Notes: generated by a model from the letters alone, not told the origin. DNA of 64,000 nt from Flavobacterium lacisediminis (GCF_025909975.1 NZ_JAPCIO010000002.1:477201-541200), one strand, 5' to 3'; counted from the stretch's first letter, positions 27,556 through 34,971 are shown. A program made the numbers and translations.

Positions 27556-28298
27556 TGGGACTAAAAAATGATATCACACAAAAAGTAAAAGAAATTTTAG
27601 ATAATAATTTTATTACTGAAGAAGTTAATTATGTTCCAGAAATTAGTGATACTAAACTAACATTTGGTAATAAAGGTTTACAATTTGAAGCAACTGTTTT
27701 ATATATAGATTTAAGGGAATCTACTAAGATTTTAAATAAACATAATAAGGCAACCATAGCAAAAATACATAAAGCTTATTTATTTACTACTGTAAAAATT
27801 GCTACTTCATTAGGAGGTGAAGTAAGAAGTTTTAATGGTGATAGTGTTCTTGCATTTTTTCAAGGAACAACTAAAGATACTTTAAGTAATGCAGTAAAAG
27901 CTGCTATGCAAATTCGATATATGATAGCTAACTCTGAATCTGGAATCAATACATTACTTTCAAAATATTCTGCAGTAGATTTTGGGATTGGACTAGATGA
28001 TGGCAAGATTTTATGTGTAAAAGTTGGGGTTGGTGGTGATACAAACACAAAAGATTTGATTTGGATTGGCAACCCAGTAAATAAATCAGTTGTAATTAGT
28101 GACGAATGTAAGTCCCCTGAATATATAGGAATTTCAAGTTACGTATACAGTAATTTAAATGATAATGTTAAATATGGAACTAGAAAAAACTATTGGGGTC
28201 AAGATGAAAAAGTGGATATGTGGACAGCATATCGAGTTTTATACAATGGTAACTATGAAACTTTTTATAAAACTAATTGGTACTGGACTGTTTATTAA
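27555..28298 (+). CDS. pycC: Pycsar nucleotide cyclase (PycC-like)
   Basis: A 247-residue cytoplasmic class III nucleotide cyclase. The metal aspartates are in VLYIDLRESTKIL (D52) and RSFNGDSVLAFF (D96), and FGIGLDDGKILCVKVG and IWIGNPVNKS match the following core strands. It lacks the membrane, HAMP or receptor parts of ordinary signalling cyclases. One-base overlap with a PycTM-like gene marks it as the sensor enzyme of a Pycsar system, expected to make cCMP or cUMP on phage infection. Which pyrimidine is used cannot be read here. Confidence 0.87.
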   Translation: MGLKNDITQKVKEILDNNFITEEVNYVPEISDTKLTFGNKGLQFEATVLYIDLRESTKILNKHNKATIAKIHKAYLFTTVKIATSLGGEVRSFNGDSVLAFFQGTTKDTLSNAVKAAMQIRYMIANSESGINTLLSKYSAVDFGIGLDDGKILCVKVGVGGDTNTKDLIWIGNPVNKSVVISDECKSPEYIGISSYVYSNLNDNVKYGTRKNYWGQDEKVDMWTAYRVLYNGNYETFYKTNWYWTVY

Positions 28299-28462
28299 TA
28301 TTTCACCTTCAAAAGATTTTATAAGTAATTGCTTACTCTTGTAAATATAAAAATTCAATCGCTAATGTATTTAAGGAAATTCAGTGAATCCAATCCTTTT
28401 GCATTTGTAATTTAAATATCAAATAATTAAAAGCTTTATTTTAGGGTAAATAGAAATTAATC

Positions 28463-29866
28463 ATGATAAAACTATACCTAGATTGGAACATAATGTCAGG
28501 AATGAAAAACGGTCATTTTCCAGAGTTGTCAACTATAGTTTTAAACGAACAGAAATTCTTTTTACCCTATTCCACATCGCACATCGGAGATATTTTTGCA
28601 AGTATCAAAAATCATTCTGAAGAAGAACAAAGAATGATTAATCAAGATTTAGATTTTATTAGGAAAATTTCCAAGAATCAATGTCTATTCAATACTGGGG
28701 AGCAAGTTTTAATTAATACAATAGATCCAGGAGAATTATTAGATGATAGAATAAGAGAAGCACCTCTTTTTACCGATTTTAGTTTGGATAGTTTGTTTAG
28801 TTCAATTGATAACGACCCTTTCATTAATTCAATGAAAAATATGCTGGCAGCAATGCCATTGGATAGTGCTTTTAAAGCAGCTTTCGATAATCCCGAAAGT
28901 GCAGATATGATGAATAAAATGTTTCCGGGCTTAAAAGAAGAACCTAATATGAATGGCTTTTTTAAAAGTTTAGGGAATATGTATCAAAATTTAAATGAAA
29001 AGGAAGATTATAAATTTTTAAGAGATTCAGTTCAAAAAATCGGTGTTAACAGTGGACACTTCAATGATGATAAAGATCCCTATGAAGTAATTCAAAATGC
29101 TTATAAAAAGTTAGGTATAGAACCATTTAATCCAGATCAATATTTCGATAAAAATAAAAATGCTCCTGCATGGTTTAATGATTTAACAAATAGTTATATC
29201 ACTCTAGATATGCATGGTTACAAAGCAGATAAGGTTAGAGTAAACGAAAAAGAAAGCAATACCTTTAAAAACACCACTGAGGATGCCTCTCATACTGCAT
29301 TTGCATCACTATGCGATATTTTTATCACTAACGACAATAAAAACTTTTTTAAAACACAAAAAGTGTATGATAAATTTGGTGTAAGAACTAAAGTTTTTAA
29401 ACCACAAGAATTTATTAGTTATTATCACAAATATTTGAATCAAAAAACATTTGACGATTCATATGCAGCGGTTATTAATGACTTAAATAATATAGAAAAT
29501 AGACAACCATTGTATTTGGATAATGGAGATTTTTTTGGTGTGGAAAAGTTCTGCGATTATTTCCATTTTAATTTTTTCAATAAAATAATAATTCCAAAAA
29601 CTAATAACGAAGATTTTTATTTTTTGTTAAGTAAAGAAACACCTTCTAATTATTTCATTTGCACCCAACATGAAATTAATCAACTTTTACAATTATTTAT
29701 CGAAAAATTAGGGATGGATTGTGATGGAAAATCAATTTTAGAAGGTAATGAAATACAATCCTTAGATTTTTGGGAAGGAAGAACTTGGATTACCAATATT
29801 GGAAAAATTAGACTATGTATAGAAAATACTAGGTTTCATTTATATTTTTATTTAAATAATAACTAG
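28463..29866 (+). CDS. PIN-like domain protein, putative defence nuclease
   Basis: A 467-residue protein starting MIKLYLDWNIMSGMKNG, the first strand and acidic residue (D7) of a PIN fold. A later segment, HTAFASLCDIFITNDNKNFF then KFGVRTKVFKP (about 275-315), matches the last PIN strands where D or N residues complete the metal site. Between them lies a long insert with a DSLF/MKNMLAAMPLD stretch. The C-terminal 130 residues are separate and unknown. Location at the end of the defence island suggests a nuclease effector or RNA-cleaving abortive-infection protein. Fold assignment is moderate; function is inferred. Confidence 0.65.
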   Translation: MIKLYLDWNIMSGMKNGHFPELSTIVLNEQKFFLPYSTSHIGDIFASIKNHSEEEQRMINQDLDFIRKISKNQCLFNTGEQVLINTIDPGELLDDRIREAPLFTDFSLDSLFSSIDNDPFINSMKNMLAAMPLDSAFKAAFDNPESADMMNKMFPGLKEEPNMNGFFKSLGNMYQNLNEKEDYKFLRDSVQKIGVNSGHFNDDKDPYEVIQNAYKKLGIEPFNPDQYFDKNKNAPAWFNDLTNSYITLDMHGYKADKVRVNEKESNTFKNTTEDASHTAFASLCDIFITNDNKNFFKTQKVYDKFGVRTKVFKPQEFISYYHKYLNQKTFDDSYAAVINDLNNIENRQPLYLDNGDFFGVEKFCDYFHFNFFNKIIIPKTNNEDFYFLLSKETPSNYFICTQHEINQLLQLFIEKLGMDCDGKSILEGNEIQSLDFWEGRTWITNIGKIRLCIENTRFHLYFYLNNN

Positions 29867-29900
29867 ATGCTTAATTTGTGTTTTTTTACAATTTACTCAA

Positions 29901-30071
29901 ATGAAAACAAAACTAATTTCCAGATTAGGCTATAAAGAATTTTATAAAAATTCGGAATCAATTGATGTTCTTGTTAAGCAAATACATCTAGAGAGTGCAT
30001 TAGAATTTTTGGTATTTATAAATAAAAATTTACTTTATCAAAATGAAATGCTGAAATTAGATTTAAAGTGA
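29901..30071 (+). CDS. Small hypothetical protein (56 residues)
   Basis: A short open frame beginning MKTKLISRLGYKEFYKN and ending QNEMLKLDLK. It has ordinary codon use for the region and follows the PIN-like gene by 34 bp. It has no signal peptide and no recognisable domain. It is the last possible gene before the right end of the element. Only moderate support. Confidence 0.4.
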   Translation: MKTKLISRLGYKEFYKNSESIDVLVKQIHLESALEFLVFINKNLLYQNEMLKLDLK

Positions 30072-30290
30072 TTTAAAATCGTTTTAAGGTTTTTTTAAAT
30101 ACAAATTGATATTTTGGTAGTTTAAGAATTTTCTAAGCAATAGAAGTTATTTATATTCCTTTTTAAGATTATGTTATGATTCAAAAAAATCTTCAGAAAA
30201 ACTAATAGGACTAAGTAAAAAAAATAGTCCCCTTTTTACTCCCCTAAAAATAAAAATATCAATAAAAATAATGCTTTATAAAGTATTATA
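30072..30290. other. Noncoding right end of the element
   Basis: AT-rich DNA without a gene. It holds a small inverted repeat (GGACTA at 30208-30213 with TAGTCC at 30225-30230) and the subterminal direct repeat at 30228-30246, then the att repeat and tRNA-Leu. Confidence 0.6.
30228..30246 (+). repeat. Subterminal direct repeat, right copy
   Basis: TCCCCTTTTTACTCCCCTA matches 1762-1780 at 17 of 19 positions, same orientation, 44 bp inside the right att repeat. Candidate recombinase or excisionase arm site. Confidence 0.6.
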
Positions 30291-30305
30291 GTGACCAAGG
30301 AGGGA
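30291..30305. repeat. attR: right 15-bp direct repeat
   Basis: Identical to 1635-1649. It covers the 3' end of tRNA-Leu (30292 onward), so the tRNA gene keeps its sequence after integration. Confidence 0.85.
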
Positions 30306-30374
30306 TTTGAACCCTCACGCCCTTACGAGCACCACCCCCTCAAGATGGCGAGTCTACCGTTTCTCCACTTGGCC
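30292..30374 (-). tRNA. tRNA-Leu(GAG)
   Basis: 83-nt class II tRNA. Acceptor stem GGCCAAG pairs with CTTGGTC; anticodon arm CCATC-TTGAGGG-GGTGG gives anticodon GAG; a variable arm is present (TGCTCGTAAGGGCG) and the T-loop is GGTTCAAATCC. CCA is not encoded. Its 3' end is the insertion site of the mobile element. Confidence 0.95.
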
Positions 30375-30381
30375 TAAAATA

Positions 30382-30415
30382 AAAAAAGTTACTCACAATT
30401 GCGAATAACTTTTTT
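30382..30415 (-). terminator. Terminator-like hairpin between tRNA-Lys array and tRNA-Leu
   Basis: AAAAAAGTTA (30382-30391) pairs perfectly with TAACTTTTTT (30406-30415), and the enclosed bases are themselves near-palindromic. On the minus strand it ends in a T-run. It may end part of the tRNA-Lys transcripts or be a processing site ahead of tRNA-Leu. Confidence 0.5.
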
Positions 30416-30418
30416 CTG

Positions 30419-30491
30419 TGACCTGGCTGGGATTCGAACCCAGGACCCCATCATTAAAAGTGATGTGCTCTACCAGCTGAGCTACCAAGTC
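30419..30491 (-). tRNA. tRNA-Lys(TTT), copy 1
   Basis: 73-nt tRNA; acceptor GACTTGG with CCAGGTC, anticodon loop CTTTTAA giving TTT. Identical to three more copies upstream on the minus strand. CCA not encoded. Confidence 0.96.
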
Positions 30492-30519
30492 GGTGCATTC
30501 AAGAATATGTTATTTGTAG

Positions 30520-30592
30520 TGACCTGGCTGGGATTCGAACCCAGGACCCCATCATTAAAAGTGATGTGCTCTACCAGCTGAGCTACCAAGTC
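30520..30592 (-). tRNA. tRNA-Lys(TTT), copy 2
   Basis: Identical to the neighbouring copies, with an identical 28-nt spacer, giving a 101-bp tandem unit. Confidence 0.96.
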
Positions 30593-30620
30593 GGTGCATT
30601 CAAGAATATGTTATTTGTAG

Positions 30621-30693
30621 TGACCTGGCTGGGATTCGAACCCAGGACCCCATCATTAAAAGTGATGTGCTCTACCAGCTGAGCTACCAAGTC
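30621..30693 (-). tRNA. tRNA-Lys(TTT), copy 3
   Basis: Identical to the neighbouring copies, same 101-bp spacing. Confidence 0.96.
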
Positions 30694-30721
30694 GGTGCAT
30701 TCAAGAATATGTTATTTGTAG

Positions 30722-30794
30722 TGACCTGGCTGGGATTCGAACCCAGGACCCCATCATTAAAAGTGATGTGCTCTACCAGCTGAGCTACCAAGTC
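30722..30794 (-). tRNA. tRNA-Lys(TTT), copy 4 (promoter-proximal)
   Basis: First gene of the array after the promoter at 30817-30846; identical in sequence to copies 1-3. Confidence 0.96.
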
Positions 30795-30816
30795 ATTATT
30801 TCCTTGAATGCGGGTG

Positions 30817-30846
30817 CAAATATATAAACATTTATTTATTTTCCAA
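30817..30846 (-). promoter_or_regulatory. Promoter of the tRNA array
   Basis: Minus strand TTG (30846-30844), 19-base spacer, TATATTTG (30824-30817), an exact fit to the Bacteroidota consensus. The -7 box ends 22 bases before the first tRNA-Lys. Confidence 0.85.
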
Positions 30847-30859
30847 TGGGAATTTATTA

Positions 30860-30867
30860 TAAATTTG
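30860..30867 (+). promoter_or_regulatory. Possible aroK -7 box
   Basis: TAAATTTG fits TAnnTTTG and lies 54 bases before the aroK ATG. No clear -33 TTG is seen, so support is weak. Confidence 0.35.
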
Positions 30868-30921
30868 TCTTTTTTTATAATTAATTTCTTAACCCTTTAA
30901 TTTATAGGGGATTATTTACAT

Positions 30922-31437
30922 ATGAAAATAGTGTTGTTAGGTTACATGGGATGTGGTAAGTCGGTAATAGGTGCATTTTTGGCAAAAAAGTTGCAAGTTC
31001 CATTCTATGATTTGGATCATGAAATTGAAAAATCAACTCAAATCTCCATCACCGAATTGTTTCAAAGTAAAGGAGAATTATATTTTAGAAAAAAAGAAAA
31101 CGAAATATTAAAAGTTTTTGTAGAAAAACAGGAAGACTTTGTTTTGAGTTTAGGAGGTGGAACACCATGCTATTATAATAATCACGAATTATTGCAACAT
31201 GAAGGTGTTTTTTCAATTTATTTAAAAGCGTCTGTTGATACTTTGGTAAGTCGATTAATTAATGAAAAAGACCAACGACCATTATTGCACAATCAAGATG
31301 AGGTTTCTTTGAAAGATTTTATAAACAAACATTTATTCGACCGAAACTTTTATTATCATCAAGCTACAAAAGTAGTAGTTGTAGATAACAAGTCGGTAGA
31401 GCAACTTGTAAGTGAAATAGAGAGCTTGTTAAATTAA
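30922..31437 (+). CDS. aroK: Shikimate kinase
   Basis: A 171-residue cytoplasmic enzyme that phosphorylates shikimate in aromatic amino acid synthesis. Walker A GYMGCGKS at 7-14; DLDHEIEKS for Mg and shikimate binding; FRKKENEIL and LSLGGGTPC for shikimate contacts; KDQRPLL in the lid. Length is normal. It is the first core gene after the tRNA cluster and converges on the next gene, their ends overlapping by 9 bp. Confidence 0.95.
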   Translation: MKIVLLGYMGCGKSVIGAFLAKKLQVPFYDLDHEIEKSTQISITELFQSKGELYFRKKENEILKVFVEKQEDFVLSLGGGTPCYYNNHELLQHEGVFSIYLKASVDTLVSRLINEKDQRPLLHNQDEVSLKDFINKHLFDRNFYYHQATKVVVVDNKSVEQLVSEIESLLN

Positions 31438-31923
31438 ATATGCATATGAGTTGTTGTCTTCAAAAACAACTTGAATATGCTCTTGTAATGAAGTTGAAAG
31501 TGATATTCCTTTAAAATCTGCTTTTACTGGATATTTTTTGTGATTTCTATCCACTAAAACTGCTGTTTTAAATTTACTTAACGGCACTTCTAAAAAGTGT
31601 TTTACGCCGTAAATTAAAGTAGTTCCAGTGCTTAAAACATCATCAATTAATACTAAGGCTTTATTTTCGTAATCTTCCTTAGTAATTGAAGTGGTAATAA
31701 CATCCTGAGGATTTTGTTTGTTGATTTTAACTTCACAAAGCTTTACTTTTAAATCAGAAATTAAAGCTAATTCAGCTGCTATTTTTTGAGCAAAAATATA
31801 CCCATTATTAGCAATTCCGGCTAAAATTACTTCTTCGTCATTTACAAACGTTTCAAAAATTTGGTAAGCAATTCGCTTGGTTTTATGCGCAATTTCTTTG
31901 TTTGTTAAAATAATATTTTCCAT
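31429..31923 (-). CDS. Phosphoribosyltransferase, PyrR-like
   Basis: A 164-residue type I phosphoribosyltransferase. The PRPP-binding motif VLIDDVLSTGTTL lies at about 90-102. It resembles PyrR/Hpt proteins in length and in the N-terminal order. In many Flavobacteria a PyrR-like gene lies beside aroK, and it may act in uracil salvage or regulation. No pyrimidine operon is visible here. Minus strand, followed upstream by a methyltransferase and an S4 protein in the same direction, with short gaps, so the three form an operon. Confidence 0.85.
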   Translation of the reverse strand: MENIILTNKEIAHKTKRIAYQIFETFVNDEEVILAGIANNGYIFAQKIAAELALISDLKVKLCEVKINKQNPQDVITTSITKEDYENKALVLIDDVLSTGTTLIYGVKHFLEVPLSKFKTAVLVDRNHKKYPVKADFKGISLSTSLQEHIQVVFEDNNSYAYLI

Positions 31924-31931
31924 GTGTGTTG

Positions 31932-32498
31932 TTATTTGACTTCAAAGATAAAAAAGAGTTCTTTATTTTCTCGAGGCTTTATAGAATTATATGCTTTATC
32001 TAGTTTTTTTATATTGAATTTTTCTGAGAACAGATTTATATATTCGGTTTTTGAACCTCCAAATGGCGGACCTTCAGCTGTTAACGGAAAGTCGAAAAGT
32101 AATCCTGCTAATTTTCCTTTCGGGTTTAAAAGTGAAGCCATTTTCTTTACGTATTGAGGTCTTAATTCCGGAGGTAAAGCACAGAAAAATGTTTGTTCTA
32201 TAATTAAATCGAAAGTAGCTTCGAGTGTAAAAAAATCAGCATGTAATAGGTGAGAAGCAAATTCTGGTTTTCGCTGTTTGATATTTTGTAATGGAGTTTC
32301 TGCAATATCAATTACATAAACATTTTGAAATCCGTTTTCAATTAGATAATCAAATTCATAACCATTCCCGGCGCCAGGAATTAATATTTTTAGATTTTTA
32401 TCTGTTAATTGATCAATGTAATCTTTTAATGGAGTGGTTATTTTGCCAGCATCCCAACCCGTTTCTCCTTTTTGATAACGTTCTTCCCAGTAATTCAT
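31932..32498 (-). CDS. TPMT-family SAM-dependent methyltransferase
   Basis: A 188-residue protein starting MNYWEERYQKGETGWDAGK, the usual thiopurine/thiol methyltransferase N-terminus. SAM-binding motif ILIPGAGNGYEFDYL at about 38-52 and acidic VYVIDIAETPL. Members methylate small thiols, selenols or halides; the natural substrate cannot be read. Its start abuts the stop of the upstream S4 gene (0 bp apart), so the two are coupled. Cytoplasmic. Confidence 0.88.
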   Translation of the reverse strand: MNYWEERYQKGETGWDAGKITTPLKDYIDQLTDKNLKILIPGAGNGYEFDYLIENGFQNVYVIDIAETPLQNIKQRKPEFASHLLHADFFTLEATFDLIIEQTFFCALPPELRPQYVKKMASLLNPKGKLAGLLFDFPLTAEGPPFGGSKTEYINLFSEKFNIKKLDKAYNSIKPRENKELFFIFEVK

Positions 32499-32897
32499 TT
32501 ATTCTGTTTTATCGGTATCTTCATTTTCGTCGCTTTCCCATAAATAATCGTCAATTTCTCTTCGGTCTTTTTTAGTAGGGCGTCCAGTTCCATTCGCTCT
32601 ATAATGCTCTTTGGATAATTTTAGTAATTCTAAATGTTCAAAAGCTTCTTTTGGTGTTTCATCTTTTCGATACATATCGACTAATTTGGCTCCTAAACGA
32701 TTTTGAGGTATGTCTAAAATAGTTAATTTGTAGTTGATTTGATCCTTGCGCAGTGTAATTTTGTCAGTTGGAAAAACATCTCTTGAAGCCTTTGCAACCT
32801 GACCATTAATTGTTATATGTCCTTTTTTTACAGCTTCTGTAGCTATACTTCGGGTCTTGTAATAACGTAAACACCATAAAAGTTTATCTATACGCAT
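32499..32897 (-). CDS. S4-domain RNA-binding protein, Hsp15/HslR-like
   Basis: A 132-residue protein with an S4 domain at the N-terminus (MRIDKLLWCLRYYKTRSIAT, then VKKGHITINGQVAK) and a charged C-terminal tail (RPTKKDRREIDDYL), the layout of HslR, which recycles stalled 50S subunits carrying peptidyl-tRNA. The start chosen is the ATG at 32897; an upstream ATG would add four residues that the family lacks. First gene of a minus-strand operon with the methyltransferase and the phosphoribosyltransferase. Confidence 0.88.
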   Translation of the reverse strand: MRIDKLLWCLRYYKTRSIATEAVKKGHITINGQVAKASRDVFPTDKITLRKDQINYKLTILDIPQNRLGAKLVDMYRKDETPKEAFEHLELLKLSKEHYRANGTGRPTKKDRREIDDYLWESDENEDTDKTE

Positions 32898-32977
32898 AAT
32901 ATAAATCAAAAAACCATGTTAATATTTCTACAAAAATAAATGAAAATTGTATCTTGCGCCCTATAAATTTTACAATA

Positions 32978-33931
32978 ATGAGAAGTCTTTTAAAAATAGT
33001 TTTTTTATTCCTATTAATCAGTAGTGTTTTTTCTTGTCAAAAAACAGATGAAGCTACGGTGCCACCCGCAAGGCCTTATAATGAAGTATTCATAGAGGAT
33101 ATAGCGGAAATAGAAGAATTTTTAGATACTCATTATGTAGTAGTTGATGCAGATTATAACACAGAGTTTTTTGAAATTCCAGTTGGAGGAACTCAAACAC
33201 CTATTTCTGAAATGCCTGAATTACAATCTATTGATAGAAATATTCATGATATTACTTACAAAATTTACTTTTTAAAACTTAGAGAAGGTACAGGGGAAAG
33301 CCCAACACGTATTGACTCTTCTTTTGTATCATACAAAGGAAATTTATTATCTGATGTTTCGGTTACTTTTGATCAATCTGTTAATCCAGTATGGTTTCCA
33401 TTAGAAGATGTTGTTAGAGGTTGGGGAGAAATTATCCCACAATTTAAAACGGGAACACATACGGCGAATCCAGACGGAACTATTTCTTTTGATAACTACG
33501 GTGCTGGCGTTATGTTTTTGCCATCTGGTTTAGGATATTTTAATACAGCTACTGGTAATATTCCTTCATACTCTCCTTTAATTTTTAATTTTAAATTACA
33601 TAATTTAGATTTTAGAGATCATGATAGAGACAGGATTTTATCTAAATATGAATATGGCTCTGATTTTAATGCAGAAGCATTAGATACAGATGAAGATGAT
33701 ATTCCAGATTATATAGATGTGGATGATGATGGAGACGGTAGATTAACAAAGTTTGAAATTCGTTATACTTTGGTAGCAGATCCTGATACTTACTATTATT
33801 ATCCTTTTAATGGAGCTTTAGTAGATGATCCATTAACTCCTTATGATGATACAAAAGGAATTCCTAGTTGCTCAGGTGACTTTACTACCACAACTCGATT
33901 AAGAAAACATTTAGATAAAACTTGCGAATAA
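32978..33931 (+). CDS. FKBP-type peptidyl-prolyl isomerase lipoprotein
   Basis: A 317-residue lipoprotein. Lipobox SSVFSC with lipidated Cys20. The FKBP-like domain spans about 85-215 (REGTGESP, FVSYKGNLL, FPLEDVVRGWGEIIPQ, FLPSGLGY). A run of Asp-rich calcium motifs follows (DTDEDDIPDYIDVDDDGDG, about 240-260), then a Cys-containing C-terminus. Related flavobacterial lipoproteins are linked to gliding motility or outer-membrane folding. The start is the ATG at 32978, which gives a proper signal peptide. A strong hairpin follows. Confidence 0.87.
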   Translation: MRSLLKIVFLFLLISSVFSCQKTDEATVPPARPYNEVFIEDIAEIEEFLDTHYVVVDADYNTEFFEIPVGGTQTPISEMPELQSIDRNIHDITYKIYFLKLREGTGESPTRIDSSFVSYKGNLLSDVSVTFDQSVNPVWFPLEDVVRGWGEIIPQFKTGTHTANPDGTISFDNYGAGVMFLPSGLGYFNTATGNIPSYSPLIFNFKLHNLDFRDHDRDRILSKYEYGSDFNAEALDTDEDDIPDYIDVDDDGDGRLTKFEIRYTLVADPDTYYYYPFNGALVDDPLTPYDDTKGIPSCSGDFTTTTRLRKHLDKTCE

Positions 33932-33940
33932 AACTAAATT

Positions 33941-33984
33941 AAAAAAAAAGTCCCAGTTTCATTGAAATTGGGACTTTTTTTTTA
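33941..33984. terminator. Bidirectional terminator
   Basis: AAGTCCCA pairs with TGGGACTT around a TTTCA/TGAAA inner stem, flanked by A-run and T-run. It ends the FKBP lipoprotein gene (+) and the converging gene at 33996 (-). Confidence 0.9.
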
Positions 33985-33995
33985 TGCCTTTTTTT

Positions 33996-34382
33996 TTATA
34001 TTTTATTAATTTCAGCTTCTGCTACTTTATCACTAAAATTGGATGTTATTTTTACGGTTAATTTAGCGTCTTCTATTTTAATTATTTCAACACGAATTAC
34101 ATCAGTTGGTTTCATGACAAACTTAGAAGAACCTTCAATGACTTTTCTGTTTCTTAATTCGTAGGAACATTCACTAGTCCAAACCAAATCATAGCTGGTT
34201 TTAATTTGCATGGTTTCATTAGTTTCTGTTTGTGTGTTTTTGGTTCTTTCTATAATAGTTGTACCCGATGTTTTGGAAACCAATTCAAATTTCCCAACCT
34301 GCATTTTTTTACAATCTAAAGATTGTGCAAATGAAAAAGAACTTAATAAAGTTAGTAATGTGGTGAAGTAAAATGGTCTCAT
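33996..34382 (-). CDS. Secreted hypothetical protein
   Basis: A 128-residue protein with signal peptide 1-19 (ending SFAQS) and a short beta-rich mature part with two Cys (SLDCKKM and WTSECSYEL), probably a disulfide. It resembles small periplasmic proteins of Flavobacteria without known function. It lies between hairpin-repeat spacers on a minus-strand run of small genes (33996-35427). Confidence 0.75.
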   Translation of the reverse strand: MRPFYFTTLLTLLSSFSFAQSLDCKKMQVGKFELVSKTSGTTIIERTKNTQTETNETMQIKTSYDLVWTSECSYELRNRKVIEGSSKFVMKPTDVIRVEIIKIEDAKLTVKITSNFSDKVAEAEINKI

Positions 34383-34418
34383 TATTTTTGTTGGATATTG
34401 TTTAGTAATGTATCACAA

Positions 34419-34432
34419 ACTGCTGTTAGCGG
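34419..34432. repeat. Short repeat in the spacer of the small-gene zone
   Basis: ACTGCTGTTAGCGG resembles the end ACTGCTAACG of the larger hairpin repeat at 34829-34964. It marks the boundary between two small genes. Confidence 0.4.
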
Positions 34433-34451
34433 AAGTGCTTATTTGATTCAA

Positions 34452-34790
34452 TTATTTATTTTTGACTCTTACTTCTTTTTTTCTTTTATGCCAGTATAAG
34501 CGTTCTTTATTTTTTTCGAACCAGGTTTTCCATTCGTTTAACGTTTGTTGAGGAGGGAGAATTGGCATATCAAAAGATTTTTCCATTTCATAACTAATAC
34601 CTGTAATTCTAATTAAAAATCCTCTCGCTTCATAAATTGAATTTAGGTTTGCATCTTCGCCATTTGCTAGCTTTTCAAAAACGGCTAGATTTTCTTTAAA
34701 TATATCTTGTGCATTTTGATTATTTTGAGAAAATGAACTATTTAAAAAGAAGGAAGAACACAGTAAAAAGATATAAGATATTTTTTTCAT
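34452..34790 (-). CDS. Secreted hypothetical protein
   Basis: A 112-residue protein. The start is the ATG at 34790, which gives signal peptide KKISYIFLLCSSFFLNSSFS; the frame continues upstream into the hairpin repeat and is not coding there. The mature part is helical and charged, ending in KRKKEVRVKNK. Family unknown. It lies beside a hairpin-repeat region. Confidence 0.7.
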   Translation of the reverse strand: MKKISYIFLLCSSFFLNSSFSQNNQNAQDIFKENLAVFEKLANGEDANLNSIYEARGFLIRITGISYEMEKSFDMPILPPQQTLNEWKTWFEKNKERLYWHKRKKEVRVKNK

Positions 34791-34828
34791 TTTATTTTTT
34801 GTTTTTTGTTCGCAATTTTGGTGTATTA

Positions 34829-34964
34829 CTGCTAACGTTTTGGCGCTTGGCGAAGAAGCGGATTTCGAAGTACTAAACTGTCTGCCAGCACAGAACTTGA
34901 TACGAAGCACAAAACTTCATTAAAGCACTGAACCCGCTTTTTTGCCAAACGCCTGTTACCTGCT
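34829..34964. repeat. Flavobacterial hairpin repeat element
   Basis: Left arm 34843-34861 and right arm 34934-34952 match as inverted repeats at 16 of 19 positions (GCGCTTGGCGAAGAAGCGG against GCGTTTGGCAAAAAAGCGG). The element starts ACTGCTAACG and ends GTTACCTGCT. Its interior is noncoding. I have seen the same pattern described for intergenic repeats of Bacteroidota; that is memory, not a search. Confidence 0.65.
34955..34964 (+). repeat. Inverted repeat GTTACCTGCT, left of the 34972 gene
   Basis: Exactly complementary to AGCAGGTAAC at 35448-35457, so a single gene lies between the two arms. The match extends to 12 of 13 positions. Confidence 0.6.
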
Positions 34965-34971
34965 GTATTTT

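Larger units (their letters stand above)
1635..30305. mobile_element. Integrative mobilizable element in the 3' end of tRNA-Leu
   Basis: The element is bounded by the 15-bp direct repeat GTGACCAAGGAGGGA (1635-1649 and 30291-30305). The right copy includes the 3' end of tRNA-Leu(GAG), so insertion kept the tRNA intact. It encodes a tyrosine recombinase near the left end, an excisionase-like HTH protein, replication-type proteins, a MobC-like protein and a relaxase, but no type IV secretion genes. It would therefore need a helper conjugation system. Cargo is an RHS toxin locus, T9SS surface proteins, an MmeI-like restriction system, a Pycsar system and a PIN-like gene. Size about 28.7 kb. Boundaries are seen; mobility is inferred. 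Confidence 0.85.

Noticed and set aside
30399..30581. 60-residue plus-strand frame
   Set aside because: It lies antisense to the tRNA-Lys genes and repeats with them, so it is a by-product of the tRNA sequence.
30419..30794. CRISPR-like array of four 101-bp repeats
   Set aside because: Each unit is a complete tRNA-Lys gene plus an identical spacer; spacers do not vary and no cas genes are present.
31429..31437. Operon between aroK and the PyrR-like gene
   Set aside because: They are on opposite strands and only overlap tail to tail.
34791..34910. Extended N-terminus of the 34452 gene
   Set aside because: The extra 40 residues run into the hairpin repeat, while the ATG at 34790 starts a proper signal peptide.
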